Source of the DNA: Eurosta solidaginis
Lineage: Eukaryota > Arthropoda > Insecta > Diptera > Tephritidae
Direction: 5' to 3'
NCBI RefSeq assembly: GCF_040869045.1
Contig: NC_090319.1
Span: 63,274,779-63,338,778 of the forward strand
DNA length: 64,000 nucleotides
Below the pieces are notes generated by a model. That model did no database searches and was not told where the DNA came from. It saw nothing but the letters and a program-made list of their open reading frames with translations. Positions 42,301 to 55,741 of this stretch are shown here, piece by piece; positions within the stretch are counted from its first letter, which is position 1, and every line of letters starts with the position of its first letter. Made by a program: the position numbers and the translations under genes.

Positions 42301-44103
42301 GTTAATTTTAAACGTGGAGCTACAACTTTATTTTTAATGAGTAAATACCAAGAAACAATTGGTACACTTAATTAGTTTTATCTGTTTCCAACCTGCTTAG
42401 TATGTTCTATTCTCGACTACCACAAAACCATACTTGGAAGTAGTGAACTATTTATCCACAAAATTCAATATCTTTATGCATATTCCAGAAAAATGAAATG
42501 AGTTCAGCATTGAACAAATATTTTGCTTTACTTTTGTCAAAGAAGTTTCCTAATAATTGTTTGTTTATAAATGAATTCGGAGAGTTTAATTCTGTTGTTA
42601 ATTTTAAACGTGGAGCTACAACTTTATTTTTAATGAGTAAATACCAAGAAACAATTGGTACACTTAATTAGTTTTATCTGTTTCCTACCTGCTTAGTATG
42701 TTCTATTCTCGACTACCACAAAACCATAGTTGGAAGTAGTGAACTATTTATCCACAAAATTCAATATCTTTATGCATATTCCAGAAAAATGAAATGAGTT
42801 CAGCATTGAACAAATATTTTGCTTTACTTTTGTCAAAGAAGTTTCCTAATAATTGTTTGTTTATAAATGAATTCGGAGAGTTTAATTCTGTTGTTAATTT
42901 TAAACGTGGAGCTACAACTTTATTTTTAATGAGTAAATACCAAGAAACAATTGGTACACTTAATTAGTTTTATCTGTTTCCAACCTGCTTAGTATGTTCT
43001 ATTCTCGACTACCACAAAACCATAGTTGGAAGTAGTGAACTATTTATCCACAAAATTCAATATCTTTATGCATATTCCAGAAAAATGAAATGAGTTCAGC
43101 ATTGAACAAATATTTTGCTTTACTTTTGTTAAAGAAGTTTCCTAATAATTGTTTGTTTATAAATGAATTCGGAGAGTTTAATTATGTTGTTAATTTTAAA
43201 CGTGGAGCTACAACTTTATTTTTAATGAGTAAATACCAAGAAACAATTGGTACACTTAATTAGTTTTATCTGCTTCCAACCTGCTTAGTATGTTCTATTC
43301 TCGACTACCACAAAACCATAGTTGGAAGTAGTGAACTATTTATCCACAAAATTCAATATCTTTATGCATATTCCAGAAAAATTAAATGAGTTCAGCATTC
43401 AATAAATATTTTGCTTTACTTTTGTCAAAGAAGTTTCCTAATAATTGTTTGTTTATAAATGAATTCGGAGAGTTTAATTCTGTTGTTAATTTTAAACGTG
43501 GAGCTACAACTTTATTTTTAATGAGTAAATACCAAGAAACAATTGGTACACTTAATTAGTTTTATCTGTTTCCAACCTGCTTAGTATGTTCTATTCTCGA
43601 CTACCACAAAACCATACTTGGAAGTAGTGAACTATTTATCCACAAAATTCAATATCTTTATGCATATTCCAGAAAAATGAAATGAGTTCAGCATTGAACA
43701 AATATTTTGCTTTACTTTTGTCAAAGAAGTTTCCTAATAATTGTTTGTTTATAAATGAATTCGGAGAGTTTAATTCTGTTGTTAATTTTAAACGTGGAGC
43801 TACAACTTTATTTTTAATGAGTAAATACCAAGAAACAATTGGTACACTTAATTAGTTTTATCTGTTTCCTACCTGCTTAGTATGTTCTATTCTCGACTAC
43901 CACAAAACCATAGTTGGAAGTAGTGAACTATTTATCCACAAAATTCAATATCTTTATGCATATTCCAGAAAAATGAAATGAGTTCAGCATTGAACAAATA
44001 TTTTGCTTTACTTTTGTCAAAGAAGTTTCCTAATAATTGTTTGTTTATAAATGAATTCGGAGAGTTTAATTCTGTTGTTAATTTTAAACGTGGAGCTACA
44101 ACT
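39368..44103. repeat. A3-rich domain with repeated GTTAAAG / CTGCTTCC monomers
   Basis: Sixteen monomers here are dense in A3 marks. GTTAAAG occurs at 39576, 40464, 41352 and 43128 (spacings of 3, 3 and 6 monomers). CTGCTTCC monomers follow, several with AAAATTAAATGAG and CATTCAATAAAT, then TACTTGGAAG near 42432 and 43616. A TTTCCTACC mark occurs at 39428, 41204, 42684 and 43868. The run GTTAAAG, CTGCTTCC with CATTCAATAAAT, then TACTTGG also occurs near 2873 and 50824, so this is a mobile haplotype block within the array. Confidence 0.8.
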
Positions 44104-44991
44104 TTATTTTTAATGAGTAAATACCAAGAAACAATTGGTACACTTAATTAGTTTTATCTGTTTCCAACCTGCTTAGTATGTTCTATTCTCGACTACCACA
44201 AAACCATAGTTGGAAGTAGTGAACTATTTATCCACAAAATTCAATATCTTTATGCATATTCCAGAAAAATGAAATGAGTTCAGCATTGAACAAATATTTT
44301 GCTTTACTTTTGTCAAAGAAGTTTCCTAATAATTGTTTGTTTATAAATGAATTCGGAGAGTTTAATTCTGTTGTTAATTTTAAACGTGGATCTACAACTT
44401 TATTTTTAATGAGTAAATACCAAGAAACAATTGGTACACTTAATTAGTTTTATCTGTTTCCAACCTGCTTAGGATGTTCTATTCTCTACTACCACAAAAC
44501 CATAGTTGGAAGCAGTGAACTATTTATCCACAAAATTCAATATCTTTATGCATATTCCAGAAAAATGAAATGAGTTCAGCATTGAACAAATATTTTGCTT
44601 TACTTTTGTCAAAGAAGTTTCCTAATAATTGTTTGTTTATAAATGAATTCGGAGAGTTTAATTCTGTTGTTAATTTTAAACGTGGAGCTACAACTTTATT
44701 TTTAATGAGTAAATACCAAGAAACAATTGGTACACTTAATTAGTTTTATCTGTTTCCAACCTGCTTAGTATGTTCTATTCTCGACTACCACAAAACCATA
44801 GTTGGAAGTAGTGAACTATTTATCCACAAAATTCAATATCTTTATGCATATTCCAGAAAAATGAAATGAGTTCAGCATTGAACAAATATTTTGCTTTACT
44901 TTTGTCAAAGAAGTTTCCTAATAATTGTTTGTTTATAAATGAATTCGGAGAGTTTAATTCTGTTGTTAATTTTAAACGTGGAGCTACAACT

Positions 44992-47900
44992 TTATTTTTA
45001 ATGAGTAAATACCAAGAAACAATTGGTACACTTAATTAGTTTTATCTGTTTCCAACCTGCTTAGTATGTTCTATTCTCGACTACCACAAAACCATAGTTG
45101 GAAGTAGTGAACTATTTATCCACAAAATTCAATATCTTTATGCATATTCCAGAAAAATGAAATGAGTTCAGCATTGAACAAATATTTTGCTTTACTTTTG
45201 TCAAAGAAGTTTCCTAATAATTGTTTTTTTATAAATGAATTCGGAGAGTTTAATTCTGTTGTTAATTTTAAACGTGGAGCTACAACTTTATTTTTAATGA
45301 GTAAATACCAAGAAACAATTGGTACACTTAATTAGTTTTATCTGTTTCCAACCTGCTTAGTATGTTCTATTCTCGACTACCACAAAACCATAGTTGGAAT
45401 TAGTGAACTATTTATCCACAAAATTCAATATCTTTATGCATATTCCAGAAAAATGAAATGAGTTCAGCATTCAGTAAATATTTTGCTTTACTTTTGTCAA
45501 AGAAGTTTCCTAATAATTGTTTTTTTATAAATGAATTCGGAGAGTGTAATTCTGTTGTTAATTTTAAACGTGGAGCTACAACTTTATTTTTAATGAGTAA
45601 ATACCAAGAAACAATTGGTACACTTAATTAGTTTTATCTGTTTCCAACCTGCTTAGTATGTTCTATTCTCGACTACCACAAAACCATAGTTGGAAGTAGT
45701 GAACTATTTATCCACAAAATTCAATATCTTTATGCATATTCCAGAAAAATGAAATGAGTTCAGCATTGAACAAATATTTTGCTTTACTTTTGTCAAAGAA
45801 GTTTCCTAATAATTGTTTTTTTATAAATGAATTCGGAGAGTTTAATTCTGTTGTTAATTTTAAACGTGGAGCTACAACTTTATTTTTAATGAGTAAATAC
45901 CAAGAAACAATTGGTACACTTAATTAGTTTTATCTGTTTCCAACCTGCTTAGTATGTTCTATTCTCGACTACCACAAAACCATAGTTGGAAGTAGTGAAC
46001 TATTTATCCACAAAATTCAATATCTTTATGCATATTCCAGAAAAATGAAATGAGTTCAGCATTCAGTAAATATTTTGCTTTACTTTTGTCAAAGAAGTTT
46101 CCTAATAATTGTTTTTTTATAAATGAATTCGGAGAGTTTAATTCTGTTGTTAATTTTAAACGTGGAGCTACAACTTTATTTTTAATGAGTAAATACCAAG
46201 AAACAATTGGTACACTTAATTAGTTTTATCTGTTTCCAACCTGCTTAGTATGTTCTATTCTCGACTACCACAAAACCATAGTTGGAAGTAGTGAACTATT
46301 TATCCACAAAATTCAATATCTTTATGCATATTCCAGAAAAATGAAATGAGTTCAGCATTCAGTAAATATTTTGCTTTACTTTTGTCAAAGAAGTTTCCTA
46401 ATAATTGTTTTTTTATAAATGAATTCGGAGAGTTTAATTCTGTTGTTAATTTTAAACGTGGAGCTACAACTTTATTTTTAATGAGTAAATACCAAGAAAC
46501 AATTGGTACACTTAATTAGTTTTATCTGTTTCCAACCTGCTTAGTATGTTCTATTCTCGACTACCACAAAACCATAGTTGGAAGTAGTGAACTATTTATC
46601 CACAAAATTCAATATCTTTATGCATATTCCAGAAAAATGAAATGAGTTCAGCATTGAACAAATATTTTGCTTTACTTTTGTCAAAGAAGTTTCCTAATAA
46701 TTGTTTGTTTATAAATGAATTCGGAGAGTTTAATTCTGTTGTTAATTTTAAACGTGGAGCTACAACTTTATTTTTAATGAGTAAATTCCAAGAAACAATT
46801 GGTACACTTAATTAGTTTTATCTGTTTCCAACCTGCTTAGTATGTTCTATTCTCGACTACCACAAAACCATAGTTGGAAGTAGTGAACTATTTATCCACA
46901 AAATTCAATATCTTTATGCATATTCCAGAAAAATGAAATGAGTTCAGCATTGAACAAATATTTTGCTTTACTTTTGTCAAAGAAGTTTCCTAATAATTGT
47001 TTTTTTATAAATGAATTCGGAGAGTTTAATTCTGTTGTTAATTTTAAACGTGGAGCTACAACTTTATTTTTAATGAGTAAATACCAAGAAACAATTGGTA
47101 CACTTAATTAGTTTTATCTGTTTCCAACCTGCTTAGTATGTTCTATTCTCGACTACCACAAAACCATAGTTGGAAGTAGTGAACTATTTATCCACAAAAT
47201 TCAATATCTTTATGCATATTCCAGAAAAATGAAATGAGTTCAGCATTCAGTAAATATTTTGCTTTACTTTTGTCAAAGAAGTTTCCTAATAATTGTTTTT
47301 TTATAAATGAATTCGGAGAGTTTAATTCTGTTGTTAATTTTAAACGTGGAGCTACAACTTTATTTTTAATGAGTAAATACCAAGAAACAATTGGTACACT
47401 TAATTAGTTTTATCTGTTTCCAACCTGCTTAGTATGTTCTATTCTCGACTACCACAAAACCATAGTTGGAAGCAGTGAACTATTTATCCACAAAATTCAA
47501 TATCTTTATGCATATTCCAGAAAAATGAAATGAGTTCAGCATTGAACAAATATTTTGCTTTACTTTTGTCAAAGAAATTTCCTAATAATTGTTTTTTTAT
47601 AAATGAATTCGGAGAGTTTAATTCTGTTGTTAATTTTAAACGTGGAGCTACAACTTTATTTTTAATGAGTAAATACCAAGAAACAATTGGTACACTTAAT
47701 TAGTTTTATCTGTTTCCAACCTGCTTAGTATGTTCTATTCTCGACTACCACAAAACCATAGTTGGAAGTAGTGAACTATTTATCCACAAAATTCAATATC
47801 TTTATGCATATTCCAGAAAAATGAAATGAGTTCAGCATTCAGTAAATATTTTGCTTTACTTTTGTCAAAGAAGTTTCCTAATAATTGTTTTTTTATAAAT

Positions 47901-48839
47901 GAATTCGGAGAGTTTAATTCTGTTGTTAATTTTAAACGTGGAGCTACAACTTTATTTTTAATGAGTAAATACCAAGAAACAATTGGTACACTTAATTAGT
48001 TTTATCTGTTTCCAACCTGCTTAGTATGTTCTATTCTCGACTACCACAAAACCATAGTTGGAAGCAGTGAACTATTTATCCACAAAATTCAATATCTTTA
48101 TGCATATTCCAGAAAAATGAAATGAGTTCAGCATTGAACAAATATTTTGCTTTACTTTTGTCAAAGAAGTTTCCTAATAATTGTTTTTTTATAAATGAAT
48201 TCGGAGAGTTTAATTCTGTTGTTAATTTTAAACGTGGAGCTACAACTTTATTTTTAATGAGTAAATACCAAGAAACAATTGGTACACTTAATTAGTTTTA
48301 TCTGTTTCCAACCTGCTTAGTATGTTCTATTCTCGACTACCACAAAACCATAGTTGGAAGTAGTGAACTATTTATCCACAAAATTCAATATCTTTATGCA
48401 TATTCCAGAAAAATGAAATGAGTTCAGCATTCAGTAAATATTTTGCTTTACTTTTGTCAAAGAAGTTTCCTAATAATTGTTTTTTTATAAATGAATTCGG
48501 AGAGTTTAATTCTGTTGTTAATTTTAAACGTGGAGCTACAACTTTATTTTTAATGAGTAAATACCAAGAAACAATTGGTACACTTAATTAGTTTTATCTG
48601 TTTCCAACCTGCTTAGTATGTTCTATTCTCGACTACCACAAAACCATAGTTGGAAGTAGTGAACTATTTATCCACAAAATTCAATATCTTTATGCATATT
48701 CCAGAAAAATGAAATGAGTTCAGCATTGAACAAATATTTTGCTTTACTTTTGTCAAAGAAGTTTCCTAATAATTGTTTTTTTATAAATGAATTCGGAGAG
48801 TTTAATTCTGTTGTTAATTTTAAACGTGGAGCTACAACT
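44992..48839. repeat. T7-variant domain with 592-bp dimer periodicity
   Basis: Twelve of thirteen monomers read TTGTTTTTTTATAAATG instead of TTGTTTGTTTATAAATG. From about 46.9 kb two types alternate: one has CATTGAACAAAT, the other has CATTCAGTAAAT. The CATTC marks at 47244, 47836 and 48428 are spaced by exactly 592 bp. The one monomer without the T7 change (near 46700-46790) is followed by the TAAATTCC mark. Confidence 0.8.
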
Positions 48840-51800
48840 TTATTTTTAATGAGTAAATACCAAGAAACAATTGGTACACTTAATTAGTTTTATCTGTTTC
48901 CAACCTGCTTAGTATGTTCTATTCTCGACTACCACAAAACCATAGTTGGAAGTAGTGAACTATTTATCCACAAAATTCAATATCTTTATGCATATTCCAG
49001 AAAAATGAAATGAGTTCAGCATTGAACAAATATTTTGCTTTACTTTTGTCAAAGAAGTTTCCTAATAATTGTTTGTTTATAAATGAATTCGGAGAGTTTA
49101 ATTCTGTTGTTAATTTTAAACGTGGAGCTACAACTTTATTTTTAATGAGTAAATACCAAGAAACAATTGGTACACTTAATTAGTTTTATCTGTTTCCAAC
49201 CTGCTTAGTATGTTCTATTCTCGACTACCACAAAACCATAGTTGGAAGTAGTGAACTATTTATCCACAAAATTCAATATCTTTATGCATATTCCAGAAAA
49301 ATGAAAAGAGTTCAGCATTCAGTAAATATTTTGCTTTACTTTTGTCAAAGAAGTTTCCTAATAATTGTTTGTTTATAAATGAATTCGGAGAGTTTAATTC
49401 TGTTGTTAATTTTAAACGTGGAGCTACAACTTTATTTTAAATGAGTAAATACCAAGAAACAATTGGTACACTTAATTAGTTTTATCTGTTTCCAACCTGC
49501 TTAGTATGTTCTATTCTCGACTACCACAAAACCATAGTTGGAAGTAGTGAACTATTTATCCACAAAATTCAATATCTTTATGCATATTCCAGAAAAATGA
49601 AATGAGTTCAGCATTGAACAAATATTTTGCTTTACTTTTGTCAAAGAAGTTTCCTAATAATTGTTTGTTTATAAATGAATTCGGAGAGTTTAATTCTGTT
49701 GTTAATTTTAAACGTGGAGCTACAACTTTATTTTTAATGAGTAAATACCAAGAAACAATTGGTACACTTAATTAGTTTTATCTGTTTCCAACCTGCTTAG
49801 TATGTTCTATTCTCGACTACCACAAAACCATAGTTGGAAGTAGTGAACTATTTATCCACAAAATTCAATATCTTTATGCATATTCCAGAAAAATGAAATG
49901 AGTTCAGCATTGAACAAATATTTTGCTTTACTTTTGTCAAAGAAGTTTCCTAATAATTGTTTGTTTATAAATGAATTCGGAGAGTTTAATTCTGTTGTTA
50001 ATTTTAAACGTGGAGCTACAACTTTATTTTTAATGAGTAAATACCAAGAAACAATTGGTACACTTAATTAGTTTTATCTGTTTCCAACCTGCTTAGTATG
50101 TTCTATTCTCGACTACCACAAAACCATAGTTGGAAGTAGTGAACTATTTATCCACAAAATTCAATATCTTTATGCATATTCCAGAAAAATGAAATGAGTT
50201 CAGCATTGAACAAATATTTTGCTTTACTTTTGTCAAAGAAGTTTCCTAATAATTGTTTGTTTATAAATGAATTCGGAGAGTTTAATTCTGTTGTTAATTT
50301 TAAACGTGGAGCTACAACTTTATTTTTAATGAGTAAATACCAAGAAACAATTGGTACACTTAATTAGTTTTATCTGTTTCCAACCTGCTTAGTATGTTCT
50401 ATTCTCTACTACCACAAAACCATAGTTGGAAGCAGTGAACTATATATCCACAAAATTCAATATCTTTATGCATATTCCAGAAAAATGAAATGAGTTCAGC
50501 ATTGAACAAATATTTTGCTTTACTTTTGTCAAAGAAGTTTCCTAATAATTGTTTGTTTATAAATGAATTCGGAGAGTTTAATTCTGTTGTTAATTTTAAA
50601 CGTGGAGCTACAACTTTATTTTTAATGAGTAAATACCAAGAAACAATTGGTACACTTAATTAGTTTTATCTGTTTCCAACCTGCTTAGTATGTTCTATTC
50701 TCGACTACCACAAAACCATAGTTGGAAGTAGTGAACTATTTATCCACAAAATTCAATATCTTTATGCATATTCCAGAAAAATGAAATGAGTTCAGCATTG
50801 AACAAATATTTTGCTTTACTTTTGTTAAAGAAGTTTCCTAATAATTGTTTGTTTATAAATGAATTCGGAGAGTTTATTTATGTTGTTAATTTTAAACGTG
50901 GAGCTACAACTTTATTTTTAATGAGTAAATACCAAGAAACAATTGGTACACTTAATTAGTTTTATCTGCTTCCAACCTGCTTAGTATGTTCTATTCTCGA
51001 CTACCACAAAACCATAGTTGGAAGTAGTGAACTATTTATCCACAAAATTCAATATCTTTATGCATATTCCAGAAAAATTAAATGAGTTCAGCATTCAATA
51101 AATATTTTGCTTTACTTTTGTCAAAGAAGTTTCCTAATAATTGTTTGTTTATAAATGAATTCGGAGAGTTTAATTCTGTTGTTAATTTTAAACGTGGAGC
51201 TACAACTTTATTTTTAATGAGTAAATACCAAGAAATAATTGGTACACTTAATTAGTTTTATCTGTTTCCAACCTGCTTAGTATGTTCTATTCTCGACTAC
51301 CACAAAACCATACTTGGAAGTAGTGAACTATTTATCCACAAAATTCAATATCTTTATGCATATTCCAGAAAAATGAAATGAGTTCAGCATTGAACAAATA
51401 TTTTGCTTTACTTTTGTCAAAGAAGTTTCCTAATAATTGTTTGTTTATAAATGAATTCGGAGAGTTTAATTCTGTTGTTAATTTTAAACGTGGAGCTACA
51501 ACTTTATTTTTAATGAGTAAATACCAAGAAACAATTGGTACACTTAATTAGTTTTATCTGTTTCCAACCTGCTTAGTATGTTCTATTCTCGACTACCACA
51601 AAACCATAGTTGGAAGTAGTGAACTATTTATCCACAAAATTCAATATCTTTATGCATATTCCAGAAAAATGAAATGAGTTCAGCATTGAACAAATATTTT
51701 GCTTTACTTTTGTCAAAGAAGTTTCCTAATAATTGTTTGTTTATAAATGAATTCGGAGAGTTTAATTCTGTTGTTAATTTTAAACGTGGAGCTACAACTT

Positions 51801-54060
51801 TATTTTTAATGAGTAAATACCAAGAAACAATTGGTACACTTAATTAGTTTTATCTGTTTCCAACCTGCTTAGTATGTTCTATTCTCGACTACCACAAAAC
51901 CATAGTTGGAAGTAGTGAACTATTTATCCACAAAATTCAATATCTTTATGCATATTCCAGAAAAATGAAATGAGTTCAGCATTGAACAAATATTTTGCTT
52001 TACTTTTGTCAAAGAAGTTTCCTAATAATTGTTTGTTTATAAATGAATTCGGAGAGTTTAATTCTGTTGTTAATTTTAAACGTGGAGCTACAACTTTATT
52101 TTTAATGAGTAAATACCAAGAAACAATTGGTACACTTAATTAGTTTTATCTGTTTCCAACCTGCTTAGGATGTTCTATTCTCTACTACCACAAAACCATA
52201 GTTGGAAGTAGTGAACTATTTATCCACAAAATTCAATATCTTTATGCATATTCCAGAAAAATGAAATGAGTTCAGCATTGAACAAATATTTTGCTTTACT
52301 TTTGTCAAAGAAGTTTCCTAATAATTGTTTGTTTATAAATGAATTCGGAGAGTTTAATTCTGTTGTTAATTTTAAACGTGGATCTACAACTTTATTTTTA
52401 ATGAGTAAATACCAAGAAACAATTGGTACACTTAATTAGTTTTATCTGTTTCCAACCTGCTTAGTATGTTCTATTCTCGACTACCACAAAACCATAGTTG
52501 GAAGTAGTGAACTATTTATCCACAAAATTCAATATCTTTATGCATATTCCAGAAAAATGAAATGAGTTCAGCATTGAACAAATATTTTGCTTTACTTTTG
52601 TCAAAGAAGTTTCCTAATAATTGTTTGTTTATAAATGAATTCGGAGAGTTTAATTCTGTTGTTAATTTTAAACGTGGAGCTACAACTTTATTTTTAATGA
52701 GTAAATACCAAGAAACAATTGGTACACTTAATTAGTTTTATCTGTTTCCAACCTGCTTAGTATGTTCTATTCTCGACTACCACAAAACCATAGTTGGAAG
52801 TAGTGAACTATTTATCCACAAAATTCAATATCTTTATGCATATTCCAGAAAAATGAAATGAGTTCAGCATTGAACAAATATTTTGCTTTACTTTTGTCAA
52901 AGAAGTTTCCTAATAATTGTTTGTTTATAAATGAATTCGGAGAGTTTAATTCTGTTGTTAATTTTAAACGTGGATCTACAACTTTATTTTTAATGAGTAA
53001 ATACCAAGAAACAATTGGTACACTTAATTAGTTTTATCTGTTTCCAACCTGCTTAGTATGTTCTATTCTCGACTACCACAAAACCATAGTTGGAAGTAGT
53101 GAACTATTTATCCACAAAATTCAATATCTTTATGCATATTCCAGAAAAATGAAATGAGTTCAGCATTGAACAAATATTTTGCTTTACTTTTGTCAAAGAA
53201 GTTTCCTAATAATTGTTTGTTTATAAATGAATTCGGAGAGTTTAATTCTGTTGTTAATTTTAAACGTGGAGCTACAACTTTATTTTTAATGAGTAAATAC
53301 CAAGAAACAATTGGTACACTTAATTAGTTTTATCTGTTTCCAACCTGCTTAGTATGTTCTATTCTCGACTACCACAAAACCATAGTTGGAAGTAGTGAAC
53401 TATTTATCCACAAAATTCAATATCTTTATGCATATTCCAGAAAAATGAAATGAGTTCAGCATTGAACAAATATTTTGCTTTACTTTTGTCAAAGAAGTTT
53501 CCTAATAATTGTTTGTTTATAAATGAATTCGGAGAGTTTAATTCTGTTGTTAATTTTAAACGTGGAGCTACAACTTTATTTTTAATGAGTAAATACCAAG
53601 AAACAATTGGTACACTTAATTAGTTTTATCTGCTTCCAACCTGCTTAGTATGTTCTATTCTCGACTACCACAAAACCATAGTTGGAAGTAGTGAACTATT
53701 TATCCACAAAATTCAATATCTTTATGCATATTCCAGAAAAATTAAATGAGTTCAGCATTGAACAAATATTTTGCTTTACTTTTGTCAAAGAAGTTTCCTA
53801 ATAATTGTTTGTTTATAAATGAATTCGTAGAGTTTAATTCTGTTGTTAATTTTAAACGTGGAGCTACAACTTTATTTTTAATGAGTAAATACCAAGAAAC
53901 AATTGGTACACTTAATTAGTTTTATCTGTTTCCAACCTGCTTAGTATGTTCTATTCTCGACTACCACAAAACCATAGTTGGAAGTAGTGAACTATTTATC
54001 CACAAAATTCAATATCTTTATGCATATTCCAGAAAAATGAAATGAGGTCAGCATTGAACA

Positions 54061-54078
54061 AATATTTTGCTTTACTTT
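54061..54078. repeat. Left copy of 18-bp direct repeat flanking the retroelement (target-site duplication)
   Basis: AATATTTTGCTTTACTTT is satellite sequence and ends the left array. The same 18 bases begin the right array at 55822. Because both arms join the element at the same monomer phase with an 18-bp overlap, this is best read as a target-site duplication. The exact length could differ by a base or so. Confidence 0.75.
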
Positions 54079-55741
54079 ACTAAGAGATCCATTATTTTTG
54101 TGGATCTTGACGTCAAGAAAGGGGATGCTGTGATTTTGCTCTACTTCCAGGGTGAATTGTAACTTATTGTGGTAGCTGTTGAGCGTATTTAAAATTATTT
54201 CCAAATCGTTGCGGGTGACTATTGCCAATATGTCGTCTACATATTTGACCAGAAACTTTATTTTCGTATTGTGTTGTTGCTTTAATGTTGCGAAAGTGTT
54301 CTCGATTAAATCATCCATAATTATATCTGCTATAGTTGGGGAGAGGGGGTTGCCCATGGGCATTCCAAACATTTGGGTATATATTGTGTTGTTACACATG
54401 AAATAGTTGTTGTCCATGAGACAAAAGTTTAGTATGTCACGGAATTTGTTTTTGGGTATGTTCGTTGTATTTTGTATTTTCTCCAATTTTTTCATAATAA
54501 TGTTGATAGCGAGATAAGTTGGAATGTTAGTAAAAAGGGATATGACATCAAAAGATACTAAAACTTCGTCTTCGGCGACACTAATGCCATGAAGCCTCTC
54601 TTTTAAGTCAAACGCATTCTTTATATTGTATTTTTCACATATTATATTCTTTATTATGTTGCCTACATACCTGGATAGCTGATAGCACGGAACGTTCAAA
54701 GAGGATGCGATTGGACGGAGGGGGAAGTTAGGCTTATGTATTTTTGGTAATCCATAGAGTCTCGGCGCATTGGCTGATGAGCATGAAAGTTTCTGTTTTT
54801 CTTTCGCAGAGATGTATTTGTTTTTGTATAAAGCGTTGACGATGTTATTGTTTTTCTTTTGTAGTGCGTGTGTTGGATCAGTTCTGGTTGCTCTGTATGT
54901 GTTTTTTGTCTTGCAGTAAGTCGTTCATTTTCGCGTTGTAGTCTTTTTTGTAAAGTACGACTGTCTTTTTCCCTTTGTCTGCTTCTGTTATCTCTATTTT
55001 GTTTTTGTATTGCTTTAGGAAAGTTTTGCTTTTGTTATACACCTCTGTTATAAACTTTTCTGCTGAGTTGTGTTTGATGTTCCTTTTAAACTGGAGTATT
55101 CGATTACTTAGTCTGTTTCTCGCTATTTCCTTCGTTCGCTCGTCGTCTAGAGTCTGTATGATTTGCTCCATTTCTGCAATTATGTGTACTGGGGTAAAAT
55201 TCGTTTTCGTTGTAGGAATCGTAAATTTTGTTCCAAGAGAGAGCAACCACTTGGTTTCTTCGGGGAAGTGTATATTTGTTTTGTTCACAAACCAGTCGTT
55301 CTTTGTATCGGTACCGAGGTTGTGTAGTTGTTGTCGCTTCAAGTTTTGTATCTTCGATGTATGAGTATCCCGTGTCTCTTTTGCTATTCGTTGTCCTAAG
55401 AAGTTTTGATTGCTTGTGAATGTTCTGAGCTCTGTTTCGCTAAGAATGCCTTTAAGAGTCTTTTCCGCGTGATGTATGTAATCTTTCGTTATTTTTATGT
55501 TTATATTTGTTTGTGTAATTTCTATGTTTAATATTTTGCGGAGAAATAATAGCTTTGTTTTGTGAAGTTGTTGTTTTACAATCTGTGAAGTTGAGTTGAT
55601 GGTTATGTTTTTGACTGCGTTTGTTAGGTGGCTCGGTGTTAAATCATATTTTTTGCATTCCAAAAGAAATTTTAGTTGTTCCGTTTGTTTTGCTAATTTT
55701 TGTTTCTGCTTGCTGTAGTGTTTCATGGAAATAATTAACAT
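54079..55741 (-). pseudogene. Penelope-like reverse transcriptase, frameshifted and C-terminally truncated
   Basis: The product would be the retroelement's polymerase, which copies element RNA into DNA in the nucleus. The first frame (55741 to 54878, ATG start, 287 codons) is the N-terminal region; an in-frame stop lies upstream and a second ATG is at codon 6. It has a lysine/glutamine-rich start, a DWFVN segment (residues 149-153), EETKWLLSLGTKF (161-173) and ADKG (254-257), all typical of the family. A run of six T on the plus strand (54902-54907), one base too long, shifts the frame. The second frame then carries YGLPKIHKP, FPLRPIAS, the catalytic motif A FDVISLFTNIP (Asp at 54547-54549), motif B QMFGMPMGNPLSP and the catalytic YVDD (54232-54243), followed by IPFLDV. 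It then enters satellite and stops at 53992. Catalytic residues are intact, but the shift and truncation make it a pseudogene. Confidence 0.92.
54902..54907 (-). other. Homopolymer frameshift site in the RT gene
   Basis: Six T on the plus strand (six A in the coding sense) lie where the two RT frames overlap (54878-54924). Five would keep one continuous frame from the N-terminal region into the RT core. It is the only interruption between 55741 and 54079. It may be a real mutation or a sequencing error in a homopolymer. Confidence 0.8.

Larger units (their letters stand above)
1..54078. repeat. Main satellite array, 296-bp monomer, about 182.7 copies
   Basis: Head-to-tail copies of one 296-bp unit fill the whole stretch. 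I followed the register with marker substitutions: for example a GTTAAAG variant at 2873, 14121, 16785, 25369 and 27441 is always spaced by an exact multiple of 296. Monomer 1 has 83 G+C in 296 bases (28%). Three haplotype groups are visible. A1 has GTATG, CTCGAC and AAGTAG; A2 has GGATG, CTCTAC and AAGCAG; A3 has GTTAAAG and TTATGTTG, followed in the next copy by CTGCTTCC. Copies differ by only a few substitutions. No gene, RNA or other element is seen inside. The array continues beyond position 1. Such arrays are usually heterochromatic or pericentromeric, but nothing here proves the location. Confidence 0.99.

Noticed and set aside
1..54078. CRISPR array or bacterial repeat
   Set aside because: The unit is 296 bp with no spacers, the repeats are head to tail, and the insert is a eukaryotic retroelement type.
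53992..54078. C-terminal 28 or so codons of the RT frame
   Set aside because: These codons are satellite sequence read through past the truncation point, not retroelement protein.
54774..54790. CTGATGAGCATGAAAG, resembling the hammerhead ribozyme core CTGATGA...GAAA
   Set aside because: It lies antisense inside the RT coding region, leaves too little sequence for stem II, and has no matching cleavage-site strand. It is a chance match. I found no CTGATGA core in the satellite monomer on either strand.
54179..55419. Plus-strand frames of 61-129 codons within the retroelement
   Set aside because: They lie opposite the reverse transcriptase gene, have no recognisable domains and are antisense shadows.
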